Shown here in pieces: positions 19,477-27,690 of a DNA stretch of 30,971 nt. Under the pieces are notes generated by a model. The model did not search any database, had not been told where the DNA came from, and saw only the letters and a program-made list of their open reading frames with translations. Source of the DNA: a virus; IMG/VR virus record IMGVR_UViG_3300043399_001053, positions 1-30,971 of that record; one strand, 5' to 3'. Both the position numbers and the translations under genes were made by a program. Every line of letters begins with the position of its first letter. Within the stretch, counting starts at the first letter, position 1.

Positions 19477-21438
19477 TTATGAATACGCTACAGCTTGTAC
19501 AACGCCACGGATCGTGACCTGTGCCTCGATTCGGGCCGTTTTTGCGGTTGCAGTGGTAATGGTGATCTCATTATTTTCCTGTGCTGGTCGAAAAACATCA
19601 TCAACCAGATCTGCGGTGATGTCGAGTTCGAACCAGCCATTTCCAATATCATCCACATTGCCATTAAGATCCGCACCACCGTTTAGCTTGATCACGAGAT
19701 TTACAAGCGCGAGGGTGTTTGCCCCACTTTCCTCGAAAATCCCATACTGCATGGTTATATTTGGGGTCAAATCATGTGAGTGTTCTGGGATCGTAACGTT
19801 GTGTGTATGCGGTGATATAGTCACTGTATGAGTATGCGCCGGAGAATCAAGAGTGACTGGAACAGGACTGATACCACTTCCACCAGAACATCGGAAAGAT
19901 CCACTGCCGTAATATACTGGTTGACCAGTAGTTCCATTTGCGACAGGCACAAAGTGGGCGTGATCTCCACCGCCAGATGAAACAGAACTTCCTCCACCGC
20001 TTGAACTTGTTTGAGTTGAGCCTCCACCGCTACTAGTGGTAGTACTTGAACCAGCTACAGATTTCACGGTGCTCCGCAGAGGTTGAATCCTGAAGCGCAT
20101 CACGGCACGCTGGATCGATGTATATTCATCGCCCAACCAAAATCGGAATGACGCACCTTTCGCATTATCGAGCTCGTCACGATACGTGAAAGTATCTACA
20201 CTAGCTCCCAATTGCTGATGCGCAGCCAGAACACGCGCATTCATGGACTGGCTTGCAAGGTATTCTTCGTCTGACATTGGCAAACGATCAATCGTAGCGA
20301 TGACCACGGATATTGTTTCGATACCCTCGGCTGTAATCTCTCGTTCAGCCTCAACGATGTTGAAAACACTATTCAAGTCGTAGACAATAGATTCATTCGC
20401 TCTGCCTCGATACACCAGGTGCATGGTTGTGCCAGGCTTGAGGATCTGACCGACATTTGCCAGACCGACCCGGTAGAACTCCTGAGGTTCACCATAGCGT
20501 CTAAGATGCTCTACAGATGCCTGCAACAGCATATTGGCTGCCGCTTGCATATCCGGAGTGGTGTTACTCAAGGGACCTATATCCTTGAAATCCAATGCCC
20601 GCTCGATGCGACCATAGGTTGCTTCAGCGTCATCACGTTTGACGTAATTGAGAGTAGTGTCTACGGTGTATCCAATCGGTGGAGTATCAGTTGCTGCAAA
20701 TAAGGTCAGAGATGCGCCACCATTGCCAGATCCCCGCGGGATGACGCGTGAGATCAGTTCCACTGCATCAGACTCTTCCTCAAGGGATGTGATTAAGGCA
20801 ATACCACTCGCTGTTTCGGATTTGACTGGATCATTGACCTGTTGGATAGCTCGTATACCTGAGGTTTCAAAGTTAGATGCCGGTCCTATCCATTCCACAT
20901 TACGCCCGCTTCCAAGCCTCCAATGTTCGCCCGATCGCGCGGAGATTCGCACGAGAGACCACAACACTGATTCACCGTCGAACCCAGCATAATAATTCGA
21001 TAGGGTCGTTCCATCTGAAATTGTCCAACCGGCAGGAGCAAATGCCATGACCTGTTCAGGGGCATCACTCACACCAGCTCCACCAATGCCAGATAGATCG
21101 AGGGTTCCAACGGAACGATAGGTCAACTCACGTGCCAGGTCATTACCTGATACAACCAGGATCATCGATCCATCTGGTTGGATTTTGCGCACGATCTTTT
21201 CAATAACGCCGCCACCGAAAATTTGAACAGTTCCGGTGTGATCAATATATCTGCAGATTGCCACACGCTTTTGCGCCAGGGCAGAAATGTTCGGATCTGC
21301 CGCCGAGACAACAAAGGAAAACTCACCGCTTGCAGACAAACGGTCTGAGTTTCTGAAGCTCGATGCTCGCAGCGGACCCTTGCCCATCTTCCCGCCGGAT
21401 GAATTTTCGATGTCTATCCAGAAGCTTCTAATTTGCAT
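19477..21438 (-). CDS. Tail tip/baseplate (Tal-like) protein with His-rich HxH region
   Basis: 653 residues from ATG 21438, overlapping the preceding stop as TAATG. The first 400 residues resemble siphovirus tail-associated proteins that follow Dit (SFWIDIENSSGGKMG, GEFSFVVSAADPNISALAQKR, GGGVIEKIVRKIQPDGSMILVVSGNDLARELT). A Ser/Gly/Thr-rich linker lies at about 485-515, followed by DHAHF and a His-rich stretch (SPAHTHTVTISPHTHN, then PEHSHDL) with paired HxH motifs. A beta-rich C-terminus closes the protein. HxH motifs in T4 gp37 bind iron in a trimeric fibre tip. Following tape measure and Dit, it should form the hub/tip of the tail. No lytic active site is evident. Confidence 0.75.
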   Translation of the reverse strand: MQIRSFWIDIENSSGGKMGKGPLRASSFRNSDRLSASGEFSFVVSAADPNISALAQKRVAICRYIDHTGTVQIFGGGVIEKIVRKIQPDGSMILVVSGNDLARELTYRSVGTLDLSGIGGAGVSDAPEQVMAFAPAGWTISDGTTLSNYYAGFDGESVLWSLVRISARSGEHWRLGSGRNVEWIGPASNFETSGIRAIQQVNDPVKSETASGIALITSLEEESDAVELISRVIPRGSGNGGASLTLFAATDTPPIGYTVDTTLNYVKRDDAEATYGRIERALDFKDIGPLSNTTPDMQAAANMLLQASVEHLRRYGEPQEFYRVGLANVGQILKPGTTMHLVYRGRANESIVYDLNSVFNIVEAEREITAEGIETISVVIATIDRLPMSDEEYLASQSMNARVLAAHQQLGASVDTFTYRDELDNAKGASFRFWLGDEYTSIQRAVMRFRIQPLRSTVKSVAGSSTTTSSGGGSTQTSSSGGGSSVSSGGGDHAHFVPVANGTTGQPVYYGSGSFRCSGGSGISPVPVTLDSPAHTHTVTISPHTHNVTIPEHSHDLTPNITMQYGIFEESGANTLALVNLVIKLNGGADLNGNVDDIGNGWFELDITADLVDDVFRPAQENNEITITTATAKTARIEAQVTIRGVVQAVAYS

Positions 21439-22280
21439 TAGTACCAACCTTCGTAATAACGAAATTCAACTTGCTTGCCTGTTCCACCGCCGGTGAATGA
21501 GATCGTTAACTCATTGTCACCAGCCAGGAACGAGAACCAGGTTGCGAGATCAGCGGTGGGGGAGATAACCAGATCGTTATAAGCATCTGCACCATCATTG
21601 GTGATTTGCATCGAGCCGGTGTCTATAACCAAATCCGTATTTGCATCGACCGTTCCGCTGAAGGTAATCGACTCTCCATTGGCTCTAGCAATTGTGATGT
21701 TGCTCATGGGAGATGCCCCTGCACTGATCGTGATCTCGATCGCGCGGGTTGGCGCTCGACCTGCATCGGTCGCTGCACCCAGGGAGATAGTGATCAACGT
21801 CGGGCTTGCTGTGAGTGGATAGGTCTGACCACTGTTAAGTGACAGACCAGTATTCAAATATTCGCCATCATTCAAATACCACTTTCCGCCCAGATCTCCA
21901 CGCCAGAACGCCTCCTGAGTTTCAAAGCGCAATTCGATCTTCTGTGCAAACCCGTCTCGTTTTGCTTTGACCTCTTTGAGCCTGGCATACATCCAGTGAA
22001 TGTCACCTGTGATCGTTCGTCGATACAAACGATCTCGTTTGCCTCTTAATGCAAGCAACTGTAAATAGAGATTGACTGCTGTCTCATCCGAATCATCGTA
22101 GATCGTGATGGTCTTGACACGCTCTACCACGCCCGGGTGTTTTTGCAGACTGCCGAAGTTGTCGATCGCACCACCTTCAGGCAGCGGAAAATATGATGTT
22201 GGAGTTTCACCAGATCCGATATCATCCATCGGATCGTAGTACTCCAAACTGACGAGACCAAAACTGATCAACCTATACAT
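21438..22280 (-). CDS. Distal tail (Dit)-like protein
   Basis: 280 residues from ATG 22280 with GGGAGGTGG upstream and a TAATG overlap with the tape measure stop. The N-terminal 140 residues suit the Dit belt domain: VERVKTITIYDDSDETAVN, LQLLALRGKRDRLYRRTITG, ARLKEVKAKRDGFAQKIELR and QEAFWRG. The C-terminal part has beta strands like a galectin/CBM domain (TLITISLGAATDAGRAPTRA, DLVISPTADLATWFSFLAG). Dit hexamers join the tail tube to the tip. The gene order tape measure, Dit, Tal supports the call. Confidence 0.75.
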   Translation of the reverse strand: MYRLISFGLVSLEYYDPMDDIGSGETPTSYFPLPEGGAIDNFGSLQKHPGVVERVKTITIYDDSDETAVNLYLQLLALRGKRDRLYRRTITGDIHWMYARLKEVKAKRDGFAQKIELRFETQEAFWRGDLGGKWYLNDGEYLNTGLSLNSGQTYPLTASPTLITISLGAATDAGRAPTRAIEITISAGASPMSNITIARANGESITFSGTVDANTDLVIDTGSMQITNDGADAYNDLVISPTADLATWFSFLAGDNELTISFTGGGTGKQVEFRYYEGWY

Positions 22281-24427
22281 TACCCACCTCCCATGGATCT
22301 GATCTTCTTCAAGACGGCCTCACCGGCAGCCTGCCCAACAGCCTGGGGATCCTTCGCCCCACGTGCATCCACGTAGATATCTCCAACGCTGATGCTTTGA
22401 CCAGATCCTCCAACCGCACCAGTTGCAAGGGCAGGAGTGCTCATGCCCATCATGCTGGAGTTCAATTGTGGCAACCCAATACTGGACACTTTCTTGAGTG
22501 CATCATTCACACCGAGTAAACCAATCTCCCATGGAGTGGGGGAGCCAGGGGTCATCCAGCCTGGAAGTTTCATGGTGTTTAACTTGCTTGCAACATTATT
22601 GAGCCACGTGGTTACATCTTTTAGAGTTGTTGATAGGTTTTTGAATGCACCAACCACTTTCTCGCCGATCCATTGAGCGATAGCCTGCACGATCGGTTGC
22701 AATGTACCTTTCCAGAAATCTGCCAGGGCTTTGAATTCTGGCATCAGTTGGCTTGATAACACGCCAAAGACTCCAGCCAATGCGGGTTGTAGGACGTTCT
22801 GCCATATCCCTGCCAAAGCAGTGATTACCACACTGAAGACGGCACCAAGAAAGTTACCCATTGCCATGAAGAACGGGAACAACGTGCCATTCAGCCACGA
22901 CCAAACGGACATGATCGCTGGTAAAAGGGTTCCCGTCCAAAAGCCGGATAATGCTTGCAGCGCAGCGGGAATATTGGTCGAAAGCCAATTCCATAGATTT
23001 TGCAACATGGGCTGCAGCACAGCCCACACAGCCATGACCTTATCTTGGATACCTCCCCAGTTATTCGTCCAGGCTTGATATAAGAGATAGGCTACAGCTG
23101 CCACCAACAAAATAATGGCAATTACTGGTGCTAGAGCTGTGATGGTTGACACTGCAGCAGGAATAACCGTGGTGTAAACGAATGCCGCTATGGCTGTGCC
23201 AATTGCGGCCAGTATTGCGATCACAACCCCTTGATTGTTCTTCAGATAATCAACAAACTTGAAAATGTTGTCAATCAGAATTGGCAAATATGCTGCGCCT
23301 TGCTGTGCCAGCCAAACGATGCCATTCGCGATCGCCATAATGCCATTCTGGATTTCGGGCTTTGTCACGGTCTCTTCCAAGGTTTTAAGCACTGAATTGA
23401 CAGAATCCATCAATCCCATGCCAGAGGGACCTAACGCCGCGGTGATCCGGTTTTTGAAAAGCGTCCAACGCTCTCCCCAGTCCATCGTGGCTTCAGATGT
23501 TTCCATGATCTTGCCATCGGCATTGTCCAGGGCAGTGACCAGGTCACCAAGCTCAAAACGATTTTCACGGATCGCCGCTGCCATATCCGGACCGGCACGT
23601 GCTCCGAACACATCCATTGCGATCGCAAGAGCTTCACTGCCATCCTTGGCATTCTTAATCTTGTCAAACGTTTCCTGCAGACCCTGCTGCAGTGGAATAT
23701 TCTGACGGGCAAATTCACCAGCTGCAATGCGTAGCGAACCCATCACCAGTTCTGTATTGACCCCTTCCTTCTCCCATTTACCCAGCAAGCCAATGGATTC
23801 TTCGAAGGAAAAACCAAACTGGCGCATTGGCGCACCGAACTGCACCATGAGCTGCATCAATCGATCTACGCCCGCGCCTGTATTCTGACTGGCGACATAA
23901 ACCTTATCCAGCGTTCCTGCAGTGTCTTCATTCGCGATACCCCAATCGCCAATCAAGCGCGTGAACGCTTCACCATTTGCCATGAGATCCCCGCCGGTGA
24001 GGCGAGTTAACTCAAGTAACGCGGCAGAGGTTTCCTGCAGTACAGGACCAGTCAATCCAAGCCGCTGGTTGAGAATGCTGACTGCATCGGCTGCATCTTC
24101 AGCGGATGCAGGGACGGATGTAAAGACTTCCTCAAAATCTGCTTTCAGAGCTTCGAGCCGTTCTCCGGTGGCTCCCGTTTGGGTTTGGATGCGATCGTAG
24201 GCAGCATCGAGCGTCTGCCCTGCGTCCCAGATCATCGATGTGATCGCAACGATGGCAGTTGCGGCAACAGCAATACCAGCGGCTAGTAAAGCGCCACCAG
24301 CTTTGCCAAGTGAATCCAATGCAGATAAGGCTTTAGGCTTTGACTTGTTAATATCGTCAACGAGCCCTGCCATATCAGCAGCGAGATCCAGTACCGCTTC
24401 ACCTAATGATGAGTTACTTCCTGTCAC
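22280..24427 (-). CDS. Tail tape measure protein
   Basis: 715 residues from GTG 24427, with GGAG about eight bases upstream and a 14-base overlap with the frame-shifted T extension. The N-terminal third is the TP901-type tape-measure core (ASAEDAADAVSILNQRLGLTG, NTGAGVDRLMQLMVQFGAPM, FSFEESIGLLGKWEKEGVNT). Several hydrophobic helices follow (LLAAGIAVAATAIVAITSMI near 50; VVIAILAAIGTAIAAFVYT and PVIAIILLVAAVAYLLYQAW at about 400-450). Repeated W-rich units with WTNNWGGIQ, MLQNLWNWL and GIWQNVLQPALAGVFG come next. It sets tail length and is ejected with the DNA. 715 residues implies a medium-length siphovirus tail. Confidence 0.92.
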   Translation of the reverse strand: MTGSNSSLGEAVLDLAADMAGLVDDINKSKPKALSALDSLGKAGGALLAAGIAVAATAIVAITSMIWDAGQTLDAAYDRIQTQTGATGERLEALKADFEEVFTSVPASAEDAADAVSILNQRLGLTGPVLQETSAALLELTRLTGGDLMANGEAFTRLIGDWGIANEDTAGTLDKVYVASQNTGAGVDRLMQLMVQFGAPMRQFGFSFEESIGLLGKWEKEGVNTELVMGSLRIAAGEFARQNIPLQQGLQETFDKIKNAKDGSEALAIAMDVFGARAGPDMAAAIRENRFELGDLVTALDNADGKIMETSEATMDWGERWTLFKNRITAALGPSGMGLMDSVNSVLKTLEETVTKPEIQNGIMAIANGIVWLAQQGAAYLPILIDNIFKFVDYLKNNQGVVIAILAAIGTAIAAFVYTTVIPAAVSTITALAPVIAIILLVAAVAYLLYQAWTNNWGGIQDKVMAVWAVLQPMLQNLWNWLSTNIPAALQALSGFWTGTLLPAIMSVWSWLNGTLFPFFMAMGNFLGAVFSVVITALAGIWQNVLQPALAGVFGVLSSQLMPEFKALADFWKGTLQPIVQAIAQWIGEKVVGAFKNLSTTLKDVTTWLNNVASKLNTMKLPGWMTPGSPTPWEIGLLGVNDALKKVSSIGLPQLNSSMMGMSTPALATGAVGGSGQSISVGDIYVDARGAKDPQAVGQAAGEAVLKKIRSMGGG

Positions 24428-24740
24428 GATTCACTCCAATGCCCATCAGTCTCAATATCGCAGGAGATGCGATCTTTGCCTTTTGGACAACATTTGCGTT
24501 GGCTTCCCGAAGCCATTGCTTGATAGATGTATCCTGCGCGTCTTTCTTTGTGTGAGGATACGAGACCACATCCGCAAGCATTAATTTCAATTCTGCCTGT
24601 CTGGCTGGCAGCCGTTCAAGATAGATGTTGATCGCTGCTATTGGCATCGATGCCACATCCGCAAAGGGCAGCCCATACCAGAAACTCAGCTTGCTGAAGA
24701 TTTCACCCCAGTCACTTTGCTCAGTGCGGTCTCCAGGGCT
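24414..24740 (-). CDS. T extension of tail assembly chaperone, made by -1 frameshift from G
   Basis: This frame has no good start of its own. It is entered by a -1 shift at the A7 run 24740-24746 and reads SPGDRTEQSDWGEIFSKLSF, then WYGLPFADVASMPIAAINIY and LERLPARQAELKLMLADVV. The segment WGEIF-x-KLSFWYGLPFADVASMP is typical of the C-terminal half of GT chaperones. The fusion with the upstream gene would be 217 residues (24414-25066). GT-type chaperones bind the tape measure and recruit tail tube subunits. Its end overlaps the tape measure start by 14 bases. Confidence 0.85.
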   Translation of the reverse strand, partial: SPGDRTEQSDWGEIFSKLSFWYGLPFADVASMPIAAINIYLERLPARQAELKLMLADVVSYPHTKKDAQDTSIKQWLREANANVVQKAKIASPAILRLMGIGVNRDRK

Positions 24741-25066
24741 TTTTTTCCCTGAGTTTCCTCGATGTAGTAAGTCAAAACGCGCATCTTGACCATAAACTTC
24801 ATGTCTTGCAACGGCAGTTCTTTGCACAAAAGCTTCAGCATGTCGTCGATCAGTTTCTCGATCTGTTTGGCTGAGGCATCGTCCATATCGTCCTTCATTT
24901 GGAGTTTGCCAGCTGCGATCTGCAGCTTTTGGAATTGGACGGCATCCTTTGGACTGATGGCTTCCATCTTGAGCAATTCATACTCTTGATCTTGCCACTT
25001 CACCTTTACGGCTCGAGCTTGACCAAACAGTTCGTCCAAATCCAGGACTTTTCTATCATCTGACAT
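24686..25066 (-). CDS. Tail assembly chaperone G
   Basis: 126 residues from ATG 25066 with GAGGTC four bases upstream; ATG 25078 is in frame but less well placed. Helical and acidic: LDLDELFGQARAVKVKWQDQ, PKDAVQFQKLQIAAGKLQMK, AKQIEKLIDDMLKLLC and FMVKMRVLTYYIEETQGKKA. It lies between the tail tube and tape measure genes, where siphoviruses place the G chaperone. The C-terminus overlaps a -1 frame extension reached at the A7 run near codon 108. Confidence 0.85.
   Translation of the reverse strand: MSDDRKVLDLDELFGQARAVKVKWQDQEYELLKMEAISPKDAVQFQKLQIAAGKLQMKDDMDDASAKQIEKLIDDMLKLLCKELPLQDMKFMVKMRVLTYYIEETQGKKALETALSKVTGVKSSAS
24740..24749 (-). promoter_or_regulatory. -1 programmed ribosomal frameshift site (GGGAAAAAAA)
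   Basis: The zero frame reads CAG GGA AAA AAA GCC. The heptamer A-AAA-AAA (24746-24740) is a standard slippery sequence. A one-base slip gives AGC CCT GGA GAC, entering the T frame, which stays open to the tape measure start. The G stop is only 54 bases downstream. This matches the lambda G/GT arrangement. Confidence 0.88.
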
Positions 25067-25124
25067 AAGACCTCGCAATCAGGCAGTGACCAGCATGATC
25101 ACTGCCTGTGATCATATTTATGGG

Positions 25125-25700
25125 TTACAGAGCTGCAGCATCCTGATAATCGTACTGACCAAAACGATCCTCAGCATCGACGGCAGATAGATCTTCCATC
25201 GCCTCGAATTTCACTGGGATGAGAGTCTTGCCCTCCTTCTGATATTCGGTCTCGACGTCGTCATCCATGAAGCCACGTGGGACATAATATTGACCAACGA
25301 AGTTCGCGCCATACGGTGAATCACCGCGGAACAATAGCGCGAATTCTTCAACAACTTTCCCGCGGTAGTTTTTCACGGCGCGTACACCGATCGTGCCAAC
25401 ACCAGGAGGCGTATCGGTGACCGAGCCGCCTACCACGTTGACATAGTTTTCGAGGGTGGCTTGAGCGAGGCTGGTCTCGACAGTTTGACCTTCTTCGGTG
25501 CGGTGCGCTTTGACGATGCCCACGCGCTGATCCACACGATGTTTCTCGATGGTCTGCGTTTTGGTGATCTTCACACCGCCGTCGGTGACACCCAGCGATA
25601 CCCAGTTCCCGCCAGGTGTGGAACCCAGCGCAGGCTTCGCTTCCCCTGCAGGGGCAATGAACATTTCACCAACACCAGTTAAGAGTTCGTATGCTTCCAT
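25125..25700 (-). CDS. Major tail tube protein
   Basis: 191 residues from ATG 25700 with AAGGAG six bases upstream. Beta-rich with the usual tail tube order: GEMFIAPAGEAKPALGSTPG then WVSLGVTDGGVKITKTQTIE, VGIVKAHRTEEGQTVETSLA, FALLFRGDSPYGANFVGQYY and KTLIPVKFEAMEDLSAVD. The opening YELLTGVGE.FIAP..GEAKP..G and the phrase W..LG.TDGGV are common to siphovirus tail tube proteins. It sits between the tail terminator group and the chaperones, as expected. Confidence 0.85.
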   Translation of the reverse strand: MEAYELLTGVGEMFIAPAGEAKPALGSTPGGNWVSLGVTDGGVKITKTQTIEKHRVDQRVGIVKAHRTEEGQTVETSLAQATLENYVNVVGGSVTDTPPGVGTIGVRAVKNYRGKVVEEFALLFRGDSPYGANFVGQYYVPRGFMDDDVETEYQKEGKTLIPVKFEAMEDLSAVDAEDRFGQYDYQDAAAL

Positions 25701-25710
25701 TGTTTTCTCC

Positions 25711-25896
25711 TTATTTGAGGATGGTTACAAATCCATCGCGTTCGTACTGCTTCGCGGTGGCTTCGTCCATTTCAACGACATCACCAGCCGTGCCAACACC
25801 GGTGATGGCACGTTTCGGATTGATCCGCACCTTCACCGTCTTGCCTTTGTTCCAGGCTGGGCTTACTGCTTTGTTTTCTTCAGGTTTATTTTCCAC
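25711..25896 (-). CDS. Small tail-region protein
   Basis: 61 residues from ATG 25896. The body is a small beta barrel-like segment: KGKTVKVRINPKRAITGVG followed by AGDVVEMDEATAKQYERDGF. This pattern (V..n....G.aGdvvev.e..A..l...G.v) is common in small phage proteins encoded next to tail genes. Function not established. Located between tail terminator and tail tube genes. Confidence 0.65.
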   Translation of the reverse strand: MENKPEENKAVSPAWNKGKTVKVRINPKRAITGVGTAGDVVEMDEATAKQYERDGFVTILK

Positions 25897-25906
25897 TTCT
25901 TATCTC

Positions 25907-26323
25907 CTAACCGACCGCATCTTCTGCGATCATGCAATCAAAAAATACGACACCGACATCCATCTTCAAGACCTCGTCATAAGGGATGGACAGCCCGCTA
26001 GCAGGTTTGAAGTAATGCACTAGCGCGGTCTTGCTGTCGCTGATTGCCACTGTGAATCGTTCGTTATTTCGACTGAGCGCAATCAGATCACGCCACACAG
26101 CAACGACCTTGACCTGGTCATCCGCATAGATTCGGATCTCAATTCGCGGGGTGGATACCGGCACATACAGATCAGGCGCACCACTATCCAAATGCACACT
26201 CACACCTGTCTGGCTCTCCGTCCAACCGCTGCCATAGCGGTGCTTTCCAGCCACACGACCAGAAACGCTGGTCAGCGCAGTCTTAAGCCAGGTGATGACG
26301 GTTTCAAGCGGATCAATGATCAT
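25907..26323 (-). CDS. Tail terminator/completion protein
   Basis: 138 residues from ATG 26323, overlapping the previous stop as ATGA. Alternating helices and strands: DPLETVITWLKTALTSVSGR, VSVHLDSGAPDLYVPVSTPR then IEIRIYADDQVKVVAVWRDL and VLKMDVGVVFFDCMIA. This organisation (N-terminal amphipathic helix, central beta sheet with PRIEIR) suits the gpU/gp17-type tail terminator, and the order head closure, gp10-like, terminator, tail tube supports it. Confidence 0.7.
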   Translation of the reverse strand: MIIDPLETVITWLKTALTSVSGRVAGKHRYGSGWTESQTGVSVHLDSGAPDLYVPVSTPRIEIRIYADDQVKVVAVWRDLIALSRNNERFTVAISDSKTALVHYFKPASGLSIPYDEVLKMDVGVVFFDCMIAEDAVG

Positions 26324-26766
26324 TTTTCTAACCTGTACTTTTTCAACACAGCGGGCAATTCAGGCTTTGTCTCTTCGTTGGCATCTGTTATGAAGTGATA
26401 GCCTTCGAAGGAGCCTTGCATGCCTTTGTAGCCTTTTGACCAGCCTTGGTGGATCGCCATTGCGTACACGAGACCGCTTCCAACCTGTATCGTGATGCGT
26501 TTGCCATCTACCATCGCATCAAATTGCTGATTGCCACGCTCGGGTGTTCCAGGACCAGGCTCCACATCATCACCACTCCAGTTATAGTCAGGTTGAGCTG
26601 TATGGATAGAACGCTGCAAAGTTGCAGTTATAAGACCATGACCTTTTTTGAGCTTTTTCTTGGCACGACCTTCAACACGCAGACCATACTCGCCCAGTGC
26701 CTTCGCCACATTCTGAGCAACCGCCTGCGAGATCTCTTTGCCGCGCCACTTCTTAATCCGCGCCAT
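26320..26766 (-). CDS. HK97 gp10-like head-tail/tail component
   Basis: 148 residues from ATG 26766, overlapping the preceding stop as TAATG. The N-terminus is a basic helix (RIKKWRGKEISQAVAQNVAK, YGLRVEGRAKKKLKKG). The hallmark TATLQRSIH follows, then ITIQVGSGLVYAMAIHQGWS, the usual G..v.YA...e.G motif of the HK97 gp10 family. C-terminal KPELPAVLKKYRLEK. The family is placed between head closure and tail terminator genes, exactly as here, and participates in head-tail assembly. Confidence 0.85.
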   Translation of the reverse strand: MARIKKWRGKEISQAVAQNVAKALGEYGLRVEGRAKKKLKKGHGLITATLQRSIHTAQPDYNWSGDDVEPGPGTPERGNQQFDAMVDGKRITIQVGSGLVYAMAIHQGWSKGYKGMQGSFEGYHFITDANEETKPELPAVLKKYRLEK

Positions 26767-27125
26767 TACGAATTCCTCGTCAACGTCGCCATCTTGTGGT
26801 GACCATTTCGCCCGCGTCGCACGAACAACTCATCCACCACGAACACATCCGTGATGGTTGTGCCATCCTCAAGCGTGACGCTTGAGATCTCCGCTTTTTC
26901 GGTGAGCGCAGCCACATTGGCATGAGTGAACAGCTTATACACGCTTTGGATCATGGCTTCCTGTTTCTCATCGCTCCACACGCGCTCGCGGGTTTCCACC
27001 AACCGGCACTTCACCCCGGTTACTGGTGTTCCAAATGCCTTCGAAGCGTTGTTATAAACATTCACGCTCCCGGCAGCGGCGGGCTTGATCGTACAGGTGT
27101 GGATCAACGAATCATCGAAGGACAT
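26766..27125 (-). CDS. Head closure/head-tail joining protein
   Basis: 119 residues from ATG 27125, overlapping the previous stop as TAATG. Beta-barrel-like pattern with SLIHTCTIKPAAAGSVNVYN, FGTPVTGVKCRLVETRERVW, MIQSVYKLFTHANVAA and DVFVVDELFVRRGRNGHHKM. This matches the small stopper/joining proteins (SPP1 gp16 or gpFII class) that close the capsid portal and receive the tail. Order and one-base overlaps with both neighbours support a connector operon. Confidence 0.75.
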   Translation of the reverse strand: MSFDDSLIHTCTIKPAAAGSVNVYNNASKAFGTPVTGVKCRLVETRERVWSDEKQEAMIQSVYKLFTHANVAALTEKAEISSVTLEDGTTITDVFVVDELFVRRGRNGHHKMATLTRNS

Positions 27126-27637
27126 TAGATTGCCTTGAACACCAATCTCTTCATGGCTTTCCGGAATTCGGCATCCCAGTTATCGGGAGCCGTGTAGGAA
27201 TACTCACCGGCAAAGTTCTCGCTCTTCATCGCGGATCGATTCAGCGTCAGGCGCAATAGATCGATGATCACAGGAATACGTTTGAAGCGATCATCCATCG
27301 GCTTATAGGTCACGGTGCAGACTGTGCACCAGTTGGAATTGATCGGTAATCTCTCGATCACGCCGCCGTTGCCCCAAACGCGATAATCATCTGTGGTGAG
27401 CTCAACATCATCCTCAACGATGCTGACGACCTCATAGATTCCGGTAGGCAGGAACAACGACATACCATCGCCGCGCAGCGTCTTCTCGATCTCCGGAGGC
27501 GTATTGTCTTCTGACCACGGCTCACCGATTCGCGCAGTGATCTGGCTTTCGATCCTGTCAATGATCGCCTGCAGGTCTTCATCACCCAGGGATGTATTGA
27601 TTTGTTTTTTGGCATCGGCAGCGGTTACAAGAGGCAT
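27125..27637 (-). CDS. Head-tail connector/adaptor (gp6-like)
   Basis: 170 residues from ATG 27637. Starts LVTAADAKKQINTSLGDEDL followed by IIDRIESQITARIGEPW, the usual helical opening of gp6/gp15-type connectors (the first helix pair binds the portal ring). A beta insertion (MSLFLPTGIYEVVSIVEDDV, YRVWGNGGVIERLP) and C-terminal helices (IPVIIDLLRLTLNRSAMKSE, FRKAMKRLVFKAI) complete the fold. It follows the capsid genes and precedes the closure protein. Confidence 0.82.
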   Translation of the reverse strand: MPLVTAADAKKQINTSLGDEDLQAIIDRIESQITARIGEPWSEDNTPPEIEKTLRGDGMSLFLPTGIYEVVSIVEDDVELTTDDYRVWGNGGVIERLPINSNWCTVCTVTYKPMDDRFKRIPVIIDLLRLTLNRSAMKSENFAGEYSYTAPDNWDAEFRKAMKRLVFKAI

Positions 27638-27650
27638 AGATCATCCGATC

Positions 27651-27686
27651 CCCCTCTCCCAAATGGGAGAGGGGCCAGGGGTGAGG
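27651..27686. repeat. Host-type CCCTCTCCC hairpin repeat
   Basis: Perfect 10-bp arms CCCCTCTCCC (27651-27660) and GGGAGAGGGG (27665-27674) around AAAT, followed by CCAGGGGTGAGGG. This sequence family is an abundant intergenic repeat in many bacterial chromosomes, including Chloroflexota, and is not typical of phages. It fills the gap between two virion genes. There is no U-tract, so it is not a simple terminator. It probably came from the host. Confidence 0.75.
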
Positions 27687-27690
27687 GTAA

